Both the position numbers and the translations under genes were made by a program. This document shows, piece after piece, positions 1 through 11,725 of a DNA stretch of 64,000 nt. Origin of the DNA: Chrysaora quinquecirrha (Eukaryota > Cnidaria > Scyphozoa > Semaeostomeae > Pelagiidae); the NCBI GenBank assembly GCA_014526335.1, contig JACTAT010000293.1, positions 541,589 through 605,588 of the forward strand, written 5' to 3'. How positions within the stretch are numbered: position 1 is the first letter of the stretch; every line of letters begins with the position of its first letter. The notes under the pieces were generated by a model that saw nothing but the letters and a program-made list of their open reading frames with translations, ran no database searches and was not told the origin of the DNA.

Positions 1-104
1 TCAAGCTCGAGCCTCAGATTATTCTTAAATAATTCTTAAATTTCAGCAATTTTGAGCCTGAATATTCTTATAGACTGTATTCTTATATAAAAAAAGTGTG
101 TATT
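1..104. repeat. Right end of a TA-flanked inverted-repeat element
   Basis: The segment has degenerate ATTCTTAAAT words and finishes with a poly-A run leading into AAAGTGTGTA. The same terminus closes complete elements at 4535-4782, 30527-30855 and 38676-39078. The matching left end would lie outside the window. This is a non-coding DNA-transposon remnant; family membership is inferred from the terminus alone. Confidence 0.45.
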
Positions 105-300
105 CCCTTGAAACAATCCCCTGTCCCCTGGAGTTTTCTGGGATTATTTTTCAGATTACCGTCGAACAGATTGATAGGGAGGGTTTTACTTGATACCTGC
201 TTCCCGATGTTTCCTTTTAATTTGGCCATGCTCTCTTGTTTCCTGCATACAATTCGCATGTTTCCATGTTCCCTGGAGCCCAAAATGACCCTAAGATGCA
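105..300. repeat. Dispersed repeat, copy 1 (second copy at about 25630-25810)
   Basis: Shares an ordered set of words with 25630-25810, including CCCTG..CTGGAGTTTT, a TTTTTCAGATT stretch, GATTGATAGGGAGG and TTCCCGATGTT. Short reading frames on both strands are by-products of the repeat. The family is not recognised. Confidence 0.6.
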
Positions 301-1559
301 TGCAATATAACCTCTATATGGCCCCCCTTTCTTCAAGCCCCCTCTCTATTAATGAAAGATGGTACAGACCGGAGATTTGAGCATGGAAAAACGAATTTAG
401 GGATAAATGAATACAATTTTGTAAGTTCAGTTGAGAGTCCAGCAAGAATAGTCTCTAGAAATCCTAAGAGCTTCAAAATCAACTAAGACCTCTAAAAACC
501 AAGCAGGAACACCGCGAAGCAAAAAACGTAAGATAAACTATAGTTTTGAATTAGAATATTTCTTTAAAAACTAATATTTCGCCAGGCCAAACAGGGCTTC
601 TTCAGAGAGTGATCGGATGAAAAATTTTTCAAAATTTTTAAGTGGTCTTTCCTTTTTCAATTTAAGACCTCTAAGTAATCTTAGGTGCCAAAAACGTCCC
701 GCCCCCGTTTATTAATTTTGAGTTTTTCCACCACCCGGGACCTTATTAGGACCCTCCCGTTTATTAATTTTGGAAGAAAAATTTCACTTGTGAAAGGATT
801 AAACTACGTTTATTATTTTCCCAACCCCGGACCTTATTAGGACCCCCATTTATTAAATTTTGAAAATTTCCCAGCCTCCGTTTATTTGGAACCTTAGAGT
901 ACATTAGGTTTTGTTCATAAAAGAGATGTGATGTCCTATTATAGACTCACAGCTCCCTCGCTGAAACACCGTCCTTTAGAGCCTTGACAATTAAGCGATT
1001 CACCCCCAGGCTAAATAGAGCTTTGAGAAAACGCGCGTGATCTGCACGCAGAAGAACGCTTGAAATCTGAGCAAAGACAGAGTCGAGGAAAGAAACAGTC
1101 GACAAATACAAAGTCCAAGTACTGTAAATATTTAGAACTACTGTTTATTGTATACACATGACTGCTCGCATAACTGCATTTCATCGTTACATTGCAAGAA
1201 ACAGAGCAGTTTCGTCCTTTTGCTGTTGTGAAATCAAGATGGCAAGGTAAGTCCCTGCTCTTAGTAAAAAAGTTTTGTGTTATCTATTATCGTTGTAACC
1301 TGTAGGGATAAAGGGATACATATATCGTTAGAATTAATTAAAAAAAACATCACTGAAAATTTCAAGTCCGGTCATGAGTGGAAAGCGCATGCGCTTCCTT
1401 ATGAGTGAAGGTCTTTGGCATACAAATTTACGCCTTTTTTGCATTGATTTTTCCCAAGTACGGAGGCATCGACTCACTCTGCATCAAGGAAACAACATAT
1501 CGGATTTACTGTTCAATTTGCCGAACATAATTCGAATTTAGAATCTCTTAAACCACGGA
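301..1559. other. Non-coding stretch with a weak tandem repeat
   Basis: No supported exon. Between about 690 and 900 the phrases GGACCTTATTAGGACC and CGTTTATTAATTTTG recur two to three times, giving a degenerate tandem repeat. The rest is unremarkable AT-rich sequence. Confidence 0.5.
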
Positions 1560-1675
1560 CACCCAAACCGTCCGTGGTGAGACATGTCCGTGGCGAAATT
1601 AATTCCAAATAACCACGGGCGGTCACGGACGTCACCACGGACGTTTCACGGACATGTCCGTGGTTTCGGCACCCT
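1560..1675. repeat. Cluster of CCACGGAC / GTCCGTGG inverted words
   Basis: At least eight CACGGAC or GTCCGTGG words occur in both orientations in about 115 bp, including ACATGTCCGTGG near both ends. Several can pair with each other, so this is a short palindromic element. No coding potential. Confidence 0.6.
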
Positions 1676-1693
1676 CGTAGTAAAAATGTTGAT

Positions 1694-1915
1694 TCACACG
1701 CTTTTTATTTTTTAAACTAACTGCACATTAAAGTGTCAGGAGTATTATACAGACTAACTTGGAACCAGCTTCCTAATTCTTAACTGCAGTGATGAAAATA
1801 TTCAAAAATCGAAAGTTCCTTAGGGATTTTGTCTTTAATTTAATAGTATACAATCTTTAAATTCTTCAATTCTAGATTTAGGTTTCTTATAAAGCGATTC
1901 TTTATAAAAAGCTTG
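1694..1915. repeat. Degenerate inverted-repeat element
   Basis: Begins CACACGCTTTTTATTTTTTAAAC and ends with GGTTTCTTATAAAGCGATTC and TTTATAAAAAGC. This resembles the ends of the TA-flanked family at 38676-39078 and 55153-55540, but the outermost bases are eroded. Confidence 0.4.
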
Positions 1916-2294
1916 AACTGGGGTTGTTTAATTGAGGTTACTAAGAGATTACTAAAGCTCACCAAAAATTTGTATAAATTTGATGTTATTGGCGGGGGGG
2001 GGGGGGGGAGGGCAATTCCCTTGAAAATCAAAGTGGACATGTTCCTCGAGTAGCGGAGACAAGAAATGTTTCTAATGCCTCCCAGAAAATTTACCTGTCT
2101 CGCTCTAAAAATTTTCCGAGGTGGCTAAACTTGGAGACATCAAGCCTTAAAGCTTCCGCACTGATTTTTATGACCTAACATCCAAAAATCCCTTAGCAAG
2201 GTAATTCAAGGATGAAGATTGTGTAGACAGCTACGAGAAGTTTTGTCACTATTTCCTATCCATTTATTTGCATTTATAAACTCTCTATTTGAGG

Positions 2295-4403
2295 ATGATT
2301 CTTCTGCTGAAGTTATCAATATTCGTCCTGCAAGTGCTGATTGTACAAAATAAAGCTTCACAAACCGGCTGCGACCAAACATCGGGACCGGCAGGAGCAG
2401 TCCATTGTTTTCAGGACCGGACGAAAAACAAGAGCCCGGAATGGGCCACATGTCTTTCGCATGCTTTCATCAGGCAGCAGTCTGCAGGTGAACTTTTGCT
2501 AAACCCTGTCAACTATTTGATATTAGCATCTAGATGTGCATTTGGTAGAATTATAGAGACGAAAAGCGGTCATTTCACAGGATTTTTTTTTAAAAAGGCA
2601 GCTTTCTTGCACTAAACGGAACTCTTTTACTTACAGTAAAATATCACTGACGGCACGTCGTTTATAAAGCAACTGATTTTTTTCAGAATTTGAGTTTGCG
2701 GGAGTAGTCATAAAATTGAAGGTTATCACCATGATAAGAACCCCATCGACTTCTTGTCGAAATTAGAACCCTAAGCTTGCAACTGCCTGAACCAAAAAGC
2801 GAAGTCTAACATTAACATTTCGAATTTAAAAGGCGAAATCATCTGTTTGTAGTTGATGAAAACATCAGTGATGATAAAAAATAATCAGTTTTCAAAGCCG
2901 TATCCATACAATTTGAAGCGAAAAAACCACTCAAATAGTGAGTATCAACCACAGGCCACAGACAGCAAAAGAATGCCACCGCATCAAGCATAATGATCCA
3001 CCAAAGTGATGCTTATCCACCACAGTACGCAATAAACCCCACAACAACAAGCATAATAACCCACCACAGTAGTGCTTATCCACCACAGTACGCAAAAACC
3101 ACACCACAGCAAGCATAATTACCCACCACATCAAACATAATAACCCACCACAGTACGCAAAATATACCACCACAATAGAGCTTATCTACCACAGTACGCA
3201 AAAAACACCACCACAGTACTGGGTATCCACCACAGTAGTGCGTGTTGACTCGCTAGCGTGATTATATGAACCCTGCTAATTCAGTTTTTCTTTTTTTTAG
3301 GTAAGCATGGTTGCCCAAATCAGACGCATACCTACTGCCAGTATCGATGCAGTTTAGAGACAAGCAATTTTAACCAGGCAATTCAAAGTGCTTGCACGTG
3401 CGACCCAAAAACTGCAATTCAGAAATCAACAACCTCGATTCCATCATGGTGCTACAGTCCTCCAGGTACTTCATGTAACTGGTACGAAGAATGTCTCGAG
3501 AAAGTACACCCATGCCAAAACAGCACTGCTGATTACGCATTAAAGTATGCAAAACGATTCTGTGAGTTGTATGACCAGTCATATCACAGATTCACCGATT
3601 CTGGTAAGAAATGGATTGATGCAGTCAGAAAATGCCTTCAAGTGGCATTGGTGCCACTTATCAGGCCGTGGCATGCACAAACCTCCTGTCAAACGATACA
3701 GAACATAGCATTCGGCTCTCATACGTGTTGTTACACCGGGGGGTCAGCATGCAGTCTTCCAGGATCACCTTCGATATGCAGTTTGTCGCCGTTTGATTGG
3801 TGGAGGGTGTTCTGGACGATAAAAAGCGCCTTCGTGTTGTCAAGTACCTCCGCAATGGAGAGTTTAAAGGGGGTCCTTAGTACAATGAGAGCTTGTGGAA
3901 CTCAGCTCATAACAGGGACAAGAAATGTGGCGCAAGTTCAGCTTGAAATGAAACCCCAGGGACAGACCCTATCTACTGGATTTATGGACCAAACAGCCTT
4001 AAGAGTTGGTCAATTGATTGCCAAAAAGATGAACTGGGATAACGATAATATAGACTGGTTTCCATACGCTGTTAGTTTAACACGGCCTAAAATCCCAGGT
4101 TCCTTTGCAGTAAGAATTCTCATTTCGAAAAAGCAACCGAACTTGCTGTTTGGCAAACAACGGCCTAGTCCTTCTCTTGACCAGAAAGTCAAAACTCTTA
4201 TAGCCGCAGTCGAAAACGGAAGTTTGAAATTTACGAGTAACACAAAGGACTTCGCCATAAATGCTGCTCAAAGTTGCGCTGATATTAGTTGTAGAAGCAA
4301 CAGCCTCGCTTCCAAGGCACCGAGTCGAGGCATAAAGCATTCTGTTTCCTCCAGTTTCATTGTATTGTTTTTGCTCGGCGCTTTTATGTCGATTTTTGTG
4401 TAA
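2295..4403 (+). CDS. Secreted Cys-rich protein with C-terminal hydrophobic tail, unknown family
   Basis: Two coding exons, 2295-2487 and 3301-4403, are joined by a GT/AG intron in phase 1 to give about 431 residues. I start at the ATG opening MILLLKLSIF because it begins a clear signal peptide of about 22 residues. The mature part is Cys-rich, with paired CxC and CC motifs and a segment reading CELYDQSYHRFTDSGKKW followed by IDAVRKCLQ. The protein ends in a hydrophobic stretch, FIVLFLLGAFMSIFV, just before the stop. That suits a GPI-attachment signal or a single membrane anchor. I do not recognise the family; the GKxW..VRKCL part is faintly like stanniocalcin but too weak to name it. The intron contains the same ACCACAGTAGTG minisatellite as the opposing astacin gene. 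The exon structure is convincing; function is unknown. Confidence 0.8.
2935..3245. repeat. Degenerate ACCACAGTA minisatellite, cluster 1
   Basis: Repeated phrases CCACCACAGTACGCAAAA, AGTAGTGCTTATCCACCACA and AAGCATAATAACCCACCACA sit inside the intron of the Cys-rich secreted-protein gene. The cluster at 5452-7060 has the same vocabulary, so both derive from one family. Confidence 0.85.
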
Positions 4404-4534
4404 TTTTAAAATAAGAGCTCGTGAACACTGTCAGGCAACAGCAGCTTTCATTTGATTTGAATTTTAAGCGAACCTTTTCTGAATTTTTAACATATACGGA
4501 AAAGTTGATTTATAAATAATAATACGTGTTTTAC

Positions 4535-4782
4535 ACTCTTTTTTTTAAATAAGCAACTGTTCAATAAGCAACCAGGGCCGAGATTGTGCTAACATTTCTG
4601 GTGAAATAGCTTTCTTTATACTGTACATCCTTGCAAACTTGTCAGTTACATTGAGAAGCCAGAAAAGAGCCAAAATAAGAGGTTTTAGGGGGTACCAGGC
4701 ATTCTGTGACGGCTGAAATCCTAGATATGTTAAGCAACTCTTGAGGGCTGGACCAAAGTCAAGTTGCTTATTGAAAAAAGTG
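4535..4782. mobile_element. TA-flanked MITE with CACTCTTTTTT termini
   Basis: About 248 bp with inverted ends: left CACTCTTTTTTTTAAATAAG with GCAAC, right GTTGCTTATTGAAAAAAGTG. TA dinucleotides flank both sides, as expected of a Tc1/mariner-type target site. There is no transposase. It lies between the Cys-rich gene stop and an AATC microsatellite. Confidence 0.7.
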
Positions 4783-4876
4783 TATTCAGCAAAGGCGACT
4801 GATTCCTTTTTGTCAAGACAGGGAGACGTGCCTCGTTGCGAAAAGCAGAATTTACAATAATGAGGAAAAGAAAAAA

Positions 4877-5178
4877 AATCAATATAAATCAATTAATCAA
4901 TCGATCAATCAAACATCGAGTAAATCAATCAGTCAATCTTAAAATCAATCAGTTAATCAATCCACCGATCAGTCAGGCAATCAACCAATCAGTTAATCAA
5001 TCAATCATTCAATCATTGCATGAATCAATCAATCAATGAGTCAATCATTACATGAATTAATCAATCAATCGATTAATCAATCAAACATGGAAGTAACCAA
5101 TCAATCAATCAATGAATCACTCAATCAGGTAGTCAGTAAATTAACCAACCAATCAATCAATCAAAACAAACACAATCA
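4877..5178. repeat. (AATC)n microsatellite
   Basis: Imperfect AATC/TCAATCAA repeats run about 300 bp, immediately 3' (on the minus strand) of the last identified astacin exon. The 67-residue reading frame inside it is repeat-derived. Confidence 0.9.
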
Positions 5179-5209
5179 TTAATCATTAATACAGTATAGT
5201 TAAACTTAC

Positions 5210-8200
5210 CCTTGACCAATCATAAATCTGACATAATTTTTTTCGTTGGTTCTTGGTTGAAAACGCACACATGTATGCTTATTGAAATCTTCGATTGCTG
5301 CCTGCACCACAGATCTACGATACTGATCTAAAAATAGAAAATATATCTGTTTATTTTTATCATGCGGAATTACGAATTTTCCAAAACCAAATCACGTAAA
5401 GCGTTTCTGAGTTAATTGTACTTGAACACGCTAGCGAATTTATACGCAATACAGCTACAATGGTGGATCGGCCCTTCTGTGGTGGTAATTTTTGCGTACT
5501 GTGGTGATATCTCTTGCGTACTGTGATGGTATTTTTCGTGTACTATGGTGGATAAGCACAATTGTGTTGGGTTATTATGGTTGGTGTGGTGGTAATTCTT
5601 TCCTTACTGTGGTGGTGGATACAAAATCATAGGACAGATCTATAGATTAAGCAAGAAAACCACAAATCAAAACCAAGCATAATAACCCACCACAGCAAAT
5701 ATAATAACCCACCACAGTAGCGTTTATCCACCACAGTACGCAAAAACACCACCACACCAAGCATAATAACCCACTACAACAAGCATAATAACCCACCACA
5801 GTAGTGCTTATCCACCACAATACGCAAAAAAACCACCACAACAAGCACAATAACCCACCACATCAGGCATAATAACCAACCACAGTAGTGCTTATCCTCC
5901 ACAGTGCGCAAAAAAACACCACGACAACAAGCATAATAACCCACTACAACAAGCATAATAACCCACCACAGTAGTGCTTATCCTCCACAGTGCGCAAAAA
6001 AACACCACGACAACAAGCATAATAACCCACTACAACAAGCATAATAACCCACCACAGTAGTGCTTATCCTCCACAGTGCGCAAAAAAACACCACGACAAC
6101 AAGCATAATAACCCACTACAACAAGCATAATAACCCACCACAGTAGTGCTTATCCTCCACAGTGCGCAAAAAAACACCACGACAACAAGCATAATAACCC
6201 ACTACAACAAGCATAATAACCCACCACAGTAGTGCTTATCCTCCACAGTGCGCAAAAAAACACCACGACAACAAGCATAATAACCCACTACAACAAGCAT
6301 AATAACCCACCACAGTAGTGCTTATCCTCCACAGTGCGCAAAAAAACACCACGACAACAAGCATAATAACCCACTACAACAAGCATAATAACCCACCACA
6401 GTAGTGCTTATCCTCCACAGTGCGCAAAAAAACACCACGACAACAAGCATAATAACCCACTACAACAAGCATAATAACCCACCACAGTAGTGCTTATCCT
6501 CCACAGTGCGCAAAAAAACACCACGACAACAAGCATAATAACCCACTACAACAAGCATAATAACCCACCACAGTAGTGCTTATCCTCCACAGTGCGCAAA
6601 AAAACACCACGACAACAAGCATAATAACCCACTACAACAAGCATAATAACCCACCACAGTAGTGCTTATCCTCCACAGTGCGCAAAAAAACACCACGACA
6701 ACAAGCATAATAACCCACTACAACAAGCATAATAACCCACCACAGTAGTGCTTATCCTCCACAGTGCGCAAAAAAACACCACGACAACAAGCATAATAAC
6801 CCATCACATCAACTTTAATAACCCACAACAGTAGTGCTTATCCACCACAGTAGTGCGCATAGATTCGCTAGGGTGAGCAGGAAAACCGCAAAATCCACCA
6901 CAGTACGCAAAAAATACCACCATATCAAGTAAAATACCCATTACATCAACATTATAACCAACCACAGTAGTGCGGATCCACAGCAATACGCAAAAATACC
7001 ACCACAGCACGCAAAAAATACACAGTAGTGCGTATTCACAGTAGCGCATTAGTCAAGTGCAAAATTATGATTCTGCCACCTCTAAAGGTCCATTCCGTTT
7101 TTACTGCATATCTATCCCTTTCTGAGGCTGACAGAATTCAACTCAATTTCGTCAGAACACAGCCCAGAACAAGGCGATAGATCTCGTCCCACGATGCAAT
7201 TGGGTCGGGTACAGACAATGGCATGGGCCTAAATCATCTATCAGATAAATTTCAATACTTTCGTAGAAATTTTGTTTAAATTAGGTACAAAACATAAAAA
7301 ATATAGAATAAATTTCAAACTTGTATGAAATCGATCAAAAGTTTCACCAATTAGCACTTTAAACTTGTGAAATGAAATTAAAGTAAAGCACATCAAATAA
7401 TCCAGTATAGTGTGGCTCTGGGTTTTCACTTTTAGGCCCAGACTAAAAACTTGAATGTGATGAATGTGATGAGTAACTTGAGTTGAGTCCTTGAAGACCT
7501 CTTGAGCTCGATATCAGCTATTAAGGGTTCGAACCCAAACCATTCAAAGAGTAAAGAAAAGATAGGGAAAATTACAGTGAAATAAATGTTAATTTACCGA
7601 AGTATCTGTCAAACACGTAGGGAACAACTGCATTAGGCCACTTCTTTGCACTATCCACAACAGCATCGAAGGCATTATTGCTTTCCACGATTTTTCGGGT
7701 TTTTTCGTTCAGCACAATGTCTCCTTCAAAGAGGTCAGGTTTAGCTGCGAAGGCAGAAATTGAAAATCATGGTTCAAGGGTTTTACAAACTAACAATTTT
7801 AAGTGTTTTACACTGGGAACTCCCTGCAGAATTTGACAGTCAGGTTGTGAACAGTCAATTTCGCAGAGATAGATATTTCCTGGGGGGTACTTCAAAATCA
7901 AACGTACGAATTTTAAGGGTTTGAATCTTTACGGCTTCGACCCCTATTTTACCTGCGCCTTACAGATCCGGCAAAGCTTTTTATATGGTCTTGCATCTTC
8001 TGTTGTGAATTGACATCGGTTTACGGTAACGAAAGCCTGTAACTACATACTCAATTTCACAAGGAATGGACTGAAAGGACTCCGCGGCGCTAGAAAATGT
8101 AATGGAAATTGTGATCGAGCGGCTTCTAGTACATCTATAGTAGACCCTCATTTAACGGTTATGATGGGTTTAGCAGGTTTGGCTTAAGCTGTGGCTAAAC

Positions 8201-8656
8201 TATGGGAGATCTGTCGCGCGCGACATTGTATTCGGTGTGTCTTACAGGCTGGCTAAACATGCGAGTGATAAGTGAGCATCATGTCCCCCGAGTCGCGAAG
8301 ACAACAAATGTTTCTGTTGTTCCCAGAAAAAAATTGCGCCACTCGCAACAAATTTTGTCGCGCGCTACAATGTTTCCCAAGTTGCTAGGGAGGCATTGAA
8401 GGGACAATGTTGCGCACAACATGTCTCCTAGTTTAGCCAAATGCACGCCAAGACTTATTACCAATAAGATAAAATCCAACTATCAGACAACATGACGATT
8501 GGCGCAAATATAGAGGTTTATAGATACAGATTACAAAAAAAGAATGTATAACAGATTGAATCAATAAACTATCTTTATCTGACAAAAGCATAAACAAGCA
8601 AGCATACCATTTGTCAGAATAGCAAGAAATGCAATGCAAGCAGCTAAGGCCAACAT
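5210..8656 (-). CDS. Astacin-family metalloprotease, 5' part only
   Basis: Three minus-strand exons, 8656-8608, 7744-7598 and 5327-5210, join with GT/AG borders and consistent phases (1, 1, then open). They give a 16-residue hydrophobic signal-peptide exon (MLALAACIAFLAIL), a propeptide with the FEGD aspartate-switch motif, and the start of the mature domain (KKWPNAVVPYVFDRYF). The last exon continues with VVQAAIEDFNKHTCVRF and ends at YVRFMIGQG. Astacins are secreted zinc endopeptidases; here the HExxHxxGxxH catalytic exon is not found leftward to base 1. Either the gene continues beyond the window, with the opposite-strand Cys-rich gene inside its intron, or it is truncated. Similarity to cnidarian short astacins (NEP6-type) is a guess. 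Confidence 0.85.
5452..7060. repeat. ACCACAGTA minisatellite, cluster 2
   Basis: Long run of the same words as at 2935-3245, in both orientations near the left end (GTGGTGG.. at 5470-5620) and one orientation afterwards. It fills most of the second astacin intron. The centre is the homogeneous 86-bp array annotated separately. Confidence 0.9.
5883..6800. repeat. Homogenised 86-bp tandem array, about 11 copies
   Basis: The word CAGTAGTGCTTATCCTCCAC starts at 5883, 5969, 6055, 6141 and so on to 6743, an exact spacing of 86. I see no differences between units over the full period. The flanking units of the same family are clearly diverged, so this block was amplified recently. The period is not a multiple of three, so no long reading frame crosses it. 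Confidence 0.93.
8178..8442. mobile_element. Probable small TIR element
   Basis: Left TTTGGCTTAAGC..GGCTAAACTATGGGAGA is matched inversely by TGTCTCCTAGTTTAGCCAAA on the right. Internal GTCGCGCGCGAC is palindromic. A related fragment occurs near 2040-2140. It lies between astacin exons 1 and 2, in the intron. Confidence 0.45.
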
Positions 8657-9409
8657 TTTTGTTTCTATCCGGAGAAAAACCTAGAGGAGAAGAAATCTGT
8701 TACTGAAAGCTTTTCCACGAGTGTCATACCCCTTTGATGACTGGAACCTTAGAGGTAGAATGCATTGCATGATCATAGAGCTAATGATAATTCCACGGTG
8801 CTAGAACTGAATGAAATTGTCAATAAGTCTCAAAGTCATACTACCCAAGGGTCTACTACCATTTGCCTTTGAATCTCGGCTGCTTGGAGGGGGAGGGGTA
8901 AATGACTAATGGACGGACGGACGATGTGCCACCAAAATTTTACAAACGCAACCACTTTATAGAAACATATTATAGGAGTCATAATAAGCAGAATACGACG
9001 ATAAAAATTTCCTAGTCCCTATTATTTCTTGAAATTGTACCAAGAACATCCCCGACGCGATTTTAACACTATTTTGTGTGTCTCAAATAAGGAGAAAATT
9101 TTTTAGTTTTCTTTAATTTCCACCATGTTAAACGGAGTTTTGGTTAAAATTATACACATGTTAAGGGATTTTCAGCGCGCAAACCCCACCTATATGGGCG
9201 ACACATACCCGAACAAAAAGTATATTAATACCCTGGCCAAAGTTAAAGTTACCGTTTTTGAGCCTAGGGCTACTCAGTCGACTTTACACTTTACCCCTGG
9301 TCTGGATGCATTAGCATATAGCAGGGTACAGCAACACACGGCGTCCATAACTACCGACCAGGTACCCATTTATACACCTGGGTGGAGAGAGGCACATTTG
9401 TGTTAACAA

Positions 9410-9518
9410 CTTGCCCAATGCTGTTATCTCTGCAACACAAGTGGAAAGACCGTGGCTCGAACCCACAACATTTTCGTTGTGAGTCCAGCACGCTAACCAC
9501 TGCGCCACAGAGGCCATA
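9410..9518 (-). repeat. tRNA-like SINE head
   Basis: On the minus strand CTGTGGCGCAGTGGTTAGCG resembles a polymerase III A box, and GTGGGTTCGAGCCACGG about 30 bases further on contains a B box (GGTTCGAGCC). No 3' acceptor strand pairs with the 5' end and no clean cloverleaf closes, so this is a SINE fragment or tRNA pseudogene rather than a tRNA gene. Confidence 0.55.
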
Positions 9519-9743
9519 TAACCAAGTCTAGGCTATGTCAGCCTTCGTCAGTGCTAATTATGTTTATGCATATTTTTCTTCAACGAGCACCATATATTAG
9601 GAGAGCGGAGATAAGTACAGACCATAGGTCTAGTAAACGTTACCTACCTTACTGTATTTCAACTTGTCTTGACCTTCTGCTGCCAAGTAACGCAACAAAT
9701 GGTTGCTTTCCCCATGCAGTAACAAATTTAAAGGTTCTGAACG

Positions 9744-10134
9744 CCCGGGGGTACTTCAATTGATCGTTATACTAGACGTGCCGCCCAAATGGGTAACTTT
9801 TTCAGCGCCAATTTCCCTACATATGGGTTGGCTTTTCGTAAAGAATCTCTACACATGGGTAGTAAAATATATAAAAAGTTTTAGACATGCATTGCTTTCA
9901 AAAGCCTGATAAAAGTGCGTTTTAGTTTTCAGCGCATGCCTTGTCGCCGCATTTAGAGTTGCCTCAGGCGTTAAATTGGGTTCAAACATTTGAGATATTG
10001 GTACAAATGGGTAAAAAATTTCGTTGTTTTTTCTATACATGGGTACCACGACCGACAAAATTTGTCGGTAGACATGGGTGGGTTTGGAAAAACTGGGCGG
10101 CACGTCTAGTCATTTGAACAATGAAGTACCCCGG
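9744..10134. mobile_element. MITE with CCCGGGGGTACTTCA termini, copy 1
   Basis: About 390 bp. The left end CCCGGGGGTACTTCAATTG is followed by ACTAGACGTGCCGCCCA; the right end carries TGGGCGGCACGTCTAGT and then CAATGAAGTACCCCGGG, so the inverted repeat is roughly 45 bp with small mismatches. A second copy is at 35019-35410. No coding capacity. Confidence 0.85.
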
Positions 10135-11725
10135 GTCTGTACTTCGTTCTGAAAGCGTGATGAAGACAAACCTGAAATAACAAAATTGATAAGTTTTTAG
10201 CCCTTTTCGAAAATGGCTCGTAAAAAACGGTAAAAAAGCTTTACTTTTAGAAGAGACCCAGGCAAAATCATAAGAGGTTATTCAGACCTCGTGTTTGATA
10301 AGAGGCTGTTAAAACATTAGCACGTGTTGCAGGCATTTCAGAGGTTTTGTTAACTTCACTTGATTGCAGCAATAACGGAGCGTAGTTCCTCAGAGGTTCA
10401 ACTTCCTCTAAGAACAAGTTTTGAAAATAAAGGGAGAATCTTTGAGGCCTATGCCATTAAAAAGTAGATAATATGAGTTGCTGTCGTCGCGCTAAAAACT
10501 TCCCACTTTTTAAACCAAGTTTGCATAGGAATCCGGGTTTTGCTATCAATTTAAATGATGCAACAATCGAAGGGCAATTCACGCATTTAAAATCCCGTAG
10601 CCTTTGCTGGAAGTCCTTGGAAATCCATTGGAAATCCTTATTGAACGTACAGCCAAATATTTAATTCGATTCCAGTTATATGGATTCAATTAACCAAATT
10701 CTGGTGCTTGCTTGCTAACCCCATGATCAAATTGAAAGGGCAGTTTATTCTTCATAAGGAATGAAAACAAGAAACAACGAATGGATTGTGCAGAAAAATT
10801 CTTGGAGTGAGAAACGCGTTGCGCAGTACTCGTGGTGTAGTTAAAAGCGAGAAAAAATTCTGGTTAAAAATAGTTGTTCACAAGACATTACACTCTTTTT
10901 GTTTATAAGAACCAGTTTCATACAACTTGAATCTGTAAAACTATCTGCCTTTTTCTGTTCCAGTGTCGTCAGGCTCACCCCAGCAACTATCTTAGCCCCA
11001 TACTGGAACCATTCTACTGTGAGGCGTGGCGTTGCAATGACATCAAACTCTAGGGTTAGCTCCTTGACTGTCAGTTCAATTTGGGAGAATTATTCCGGTA
11101 AAAAAGGATAGCATCGCACCTGAAATAGGATTATTTTGTTCCCATTAGTCTTATTTTGTCATTTCTTTTGGTCACTTTTCGTCAACATTCTGCCAAATTG
11201 GTTACTTAACGCGAGAAATTCTAAATTCGAAAGATACAACTGTATCTCAACATGACCAAAATAAGTCTTCTTCAAGTAGATACAAGTCTACCATTGTTTT
11301 TCAAATAAAGTCTGTCATGTAATTAAGTTTGTTTAGTTTTGAAGAGCATTGAAAATAGAACATAGCAAAATAAGACCAGCACGAACATTGACATTGAAAA
11401 TCAACAATAGAAGAATAGCAAGACCAAGAAAGTGAAAACAGGCCCCTTTTACTGGAAATAGCAACCCTTGAGATTCGCTGGAAATAGCAACCCTTGAGCA
11501 ACCCTCTTGGATTGGCGGATTGGTTGCCGTTTCCGAGCATTCAGAAACACGCAACTTTTCATTGGCTTTTTTGTATTGAGTAGGAAGCATGTATGTGAAA
11601 AAGGAGCCTTGTATTTGCCTTGCTTGCGCCATCAAAGCATGCGCCACCGTTTGCCGTTTATGCTTGCGCTGCAGATGTAGCTTTTGCAGGATGCAGCCCG
11701 CAACGGAAATTTCGATGTTTCAAGT
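10135..11725. other. Intergenic stretch, one doubtful minus-strand exon-like segment
   Basis: No confirmed gene. At about 10975-11085 the minus strand reads ELTLEFDVIATPRLTVEWF then QYGAKIVAG, followed by a good GTGAGC donor. It resembles part of an immunoglobulin-like domain, but no partner exons were found. A short direct repeat, GGAAATAGCAACCCTTGAG, occurs twice at 11450-11500. The left end of a CACTCTTTTTG..ATAAGAACC element is at about 10890. Confidence 0.3.

Noticed and set aside
1239..1246. ATGGCAAG followed by GTAAGT as a first coding exon
   Set aside because: The start and donor are plausible but encode only M-A plus two bases, and no acceptor exon in the right phase could be linked to it.
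5883..6800. CRISPR-like array
   Set aside because: Units are directly abutting identical 86-bp repeats without unique spacers, in an animal intron.
9452..9515. Functional tRNA gene on the minus strand
   Set aside because: A- and B-box words are present but the acceptor stem does not close; more consistent with a SINE head.
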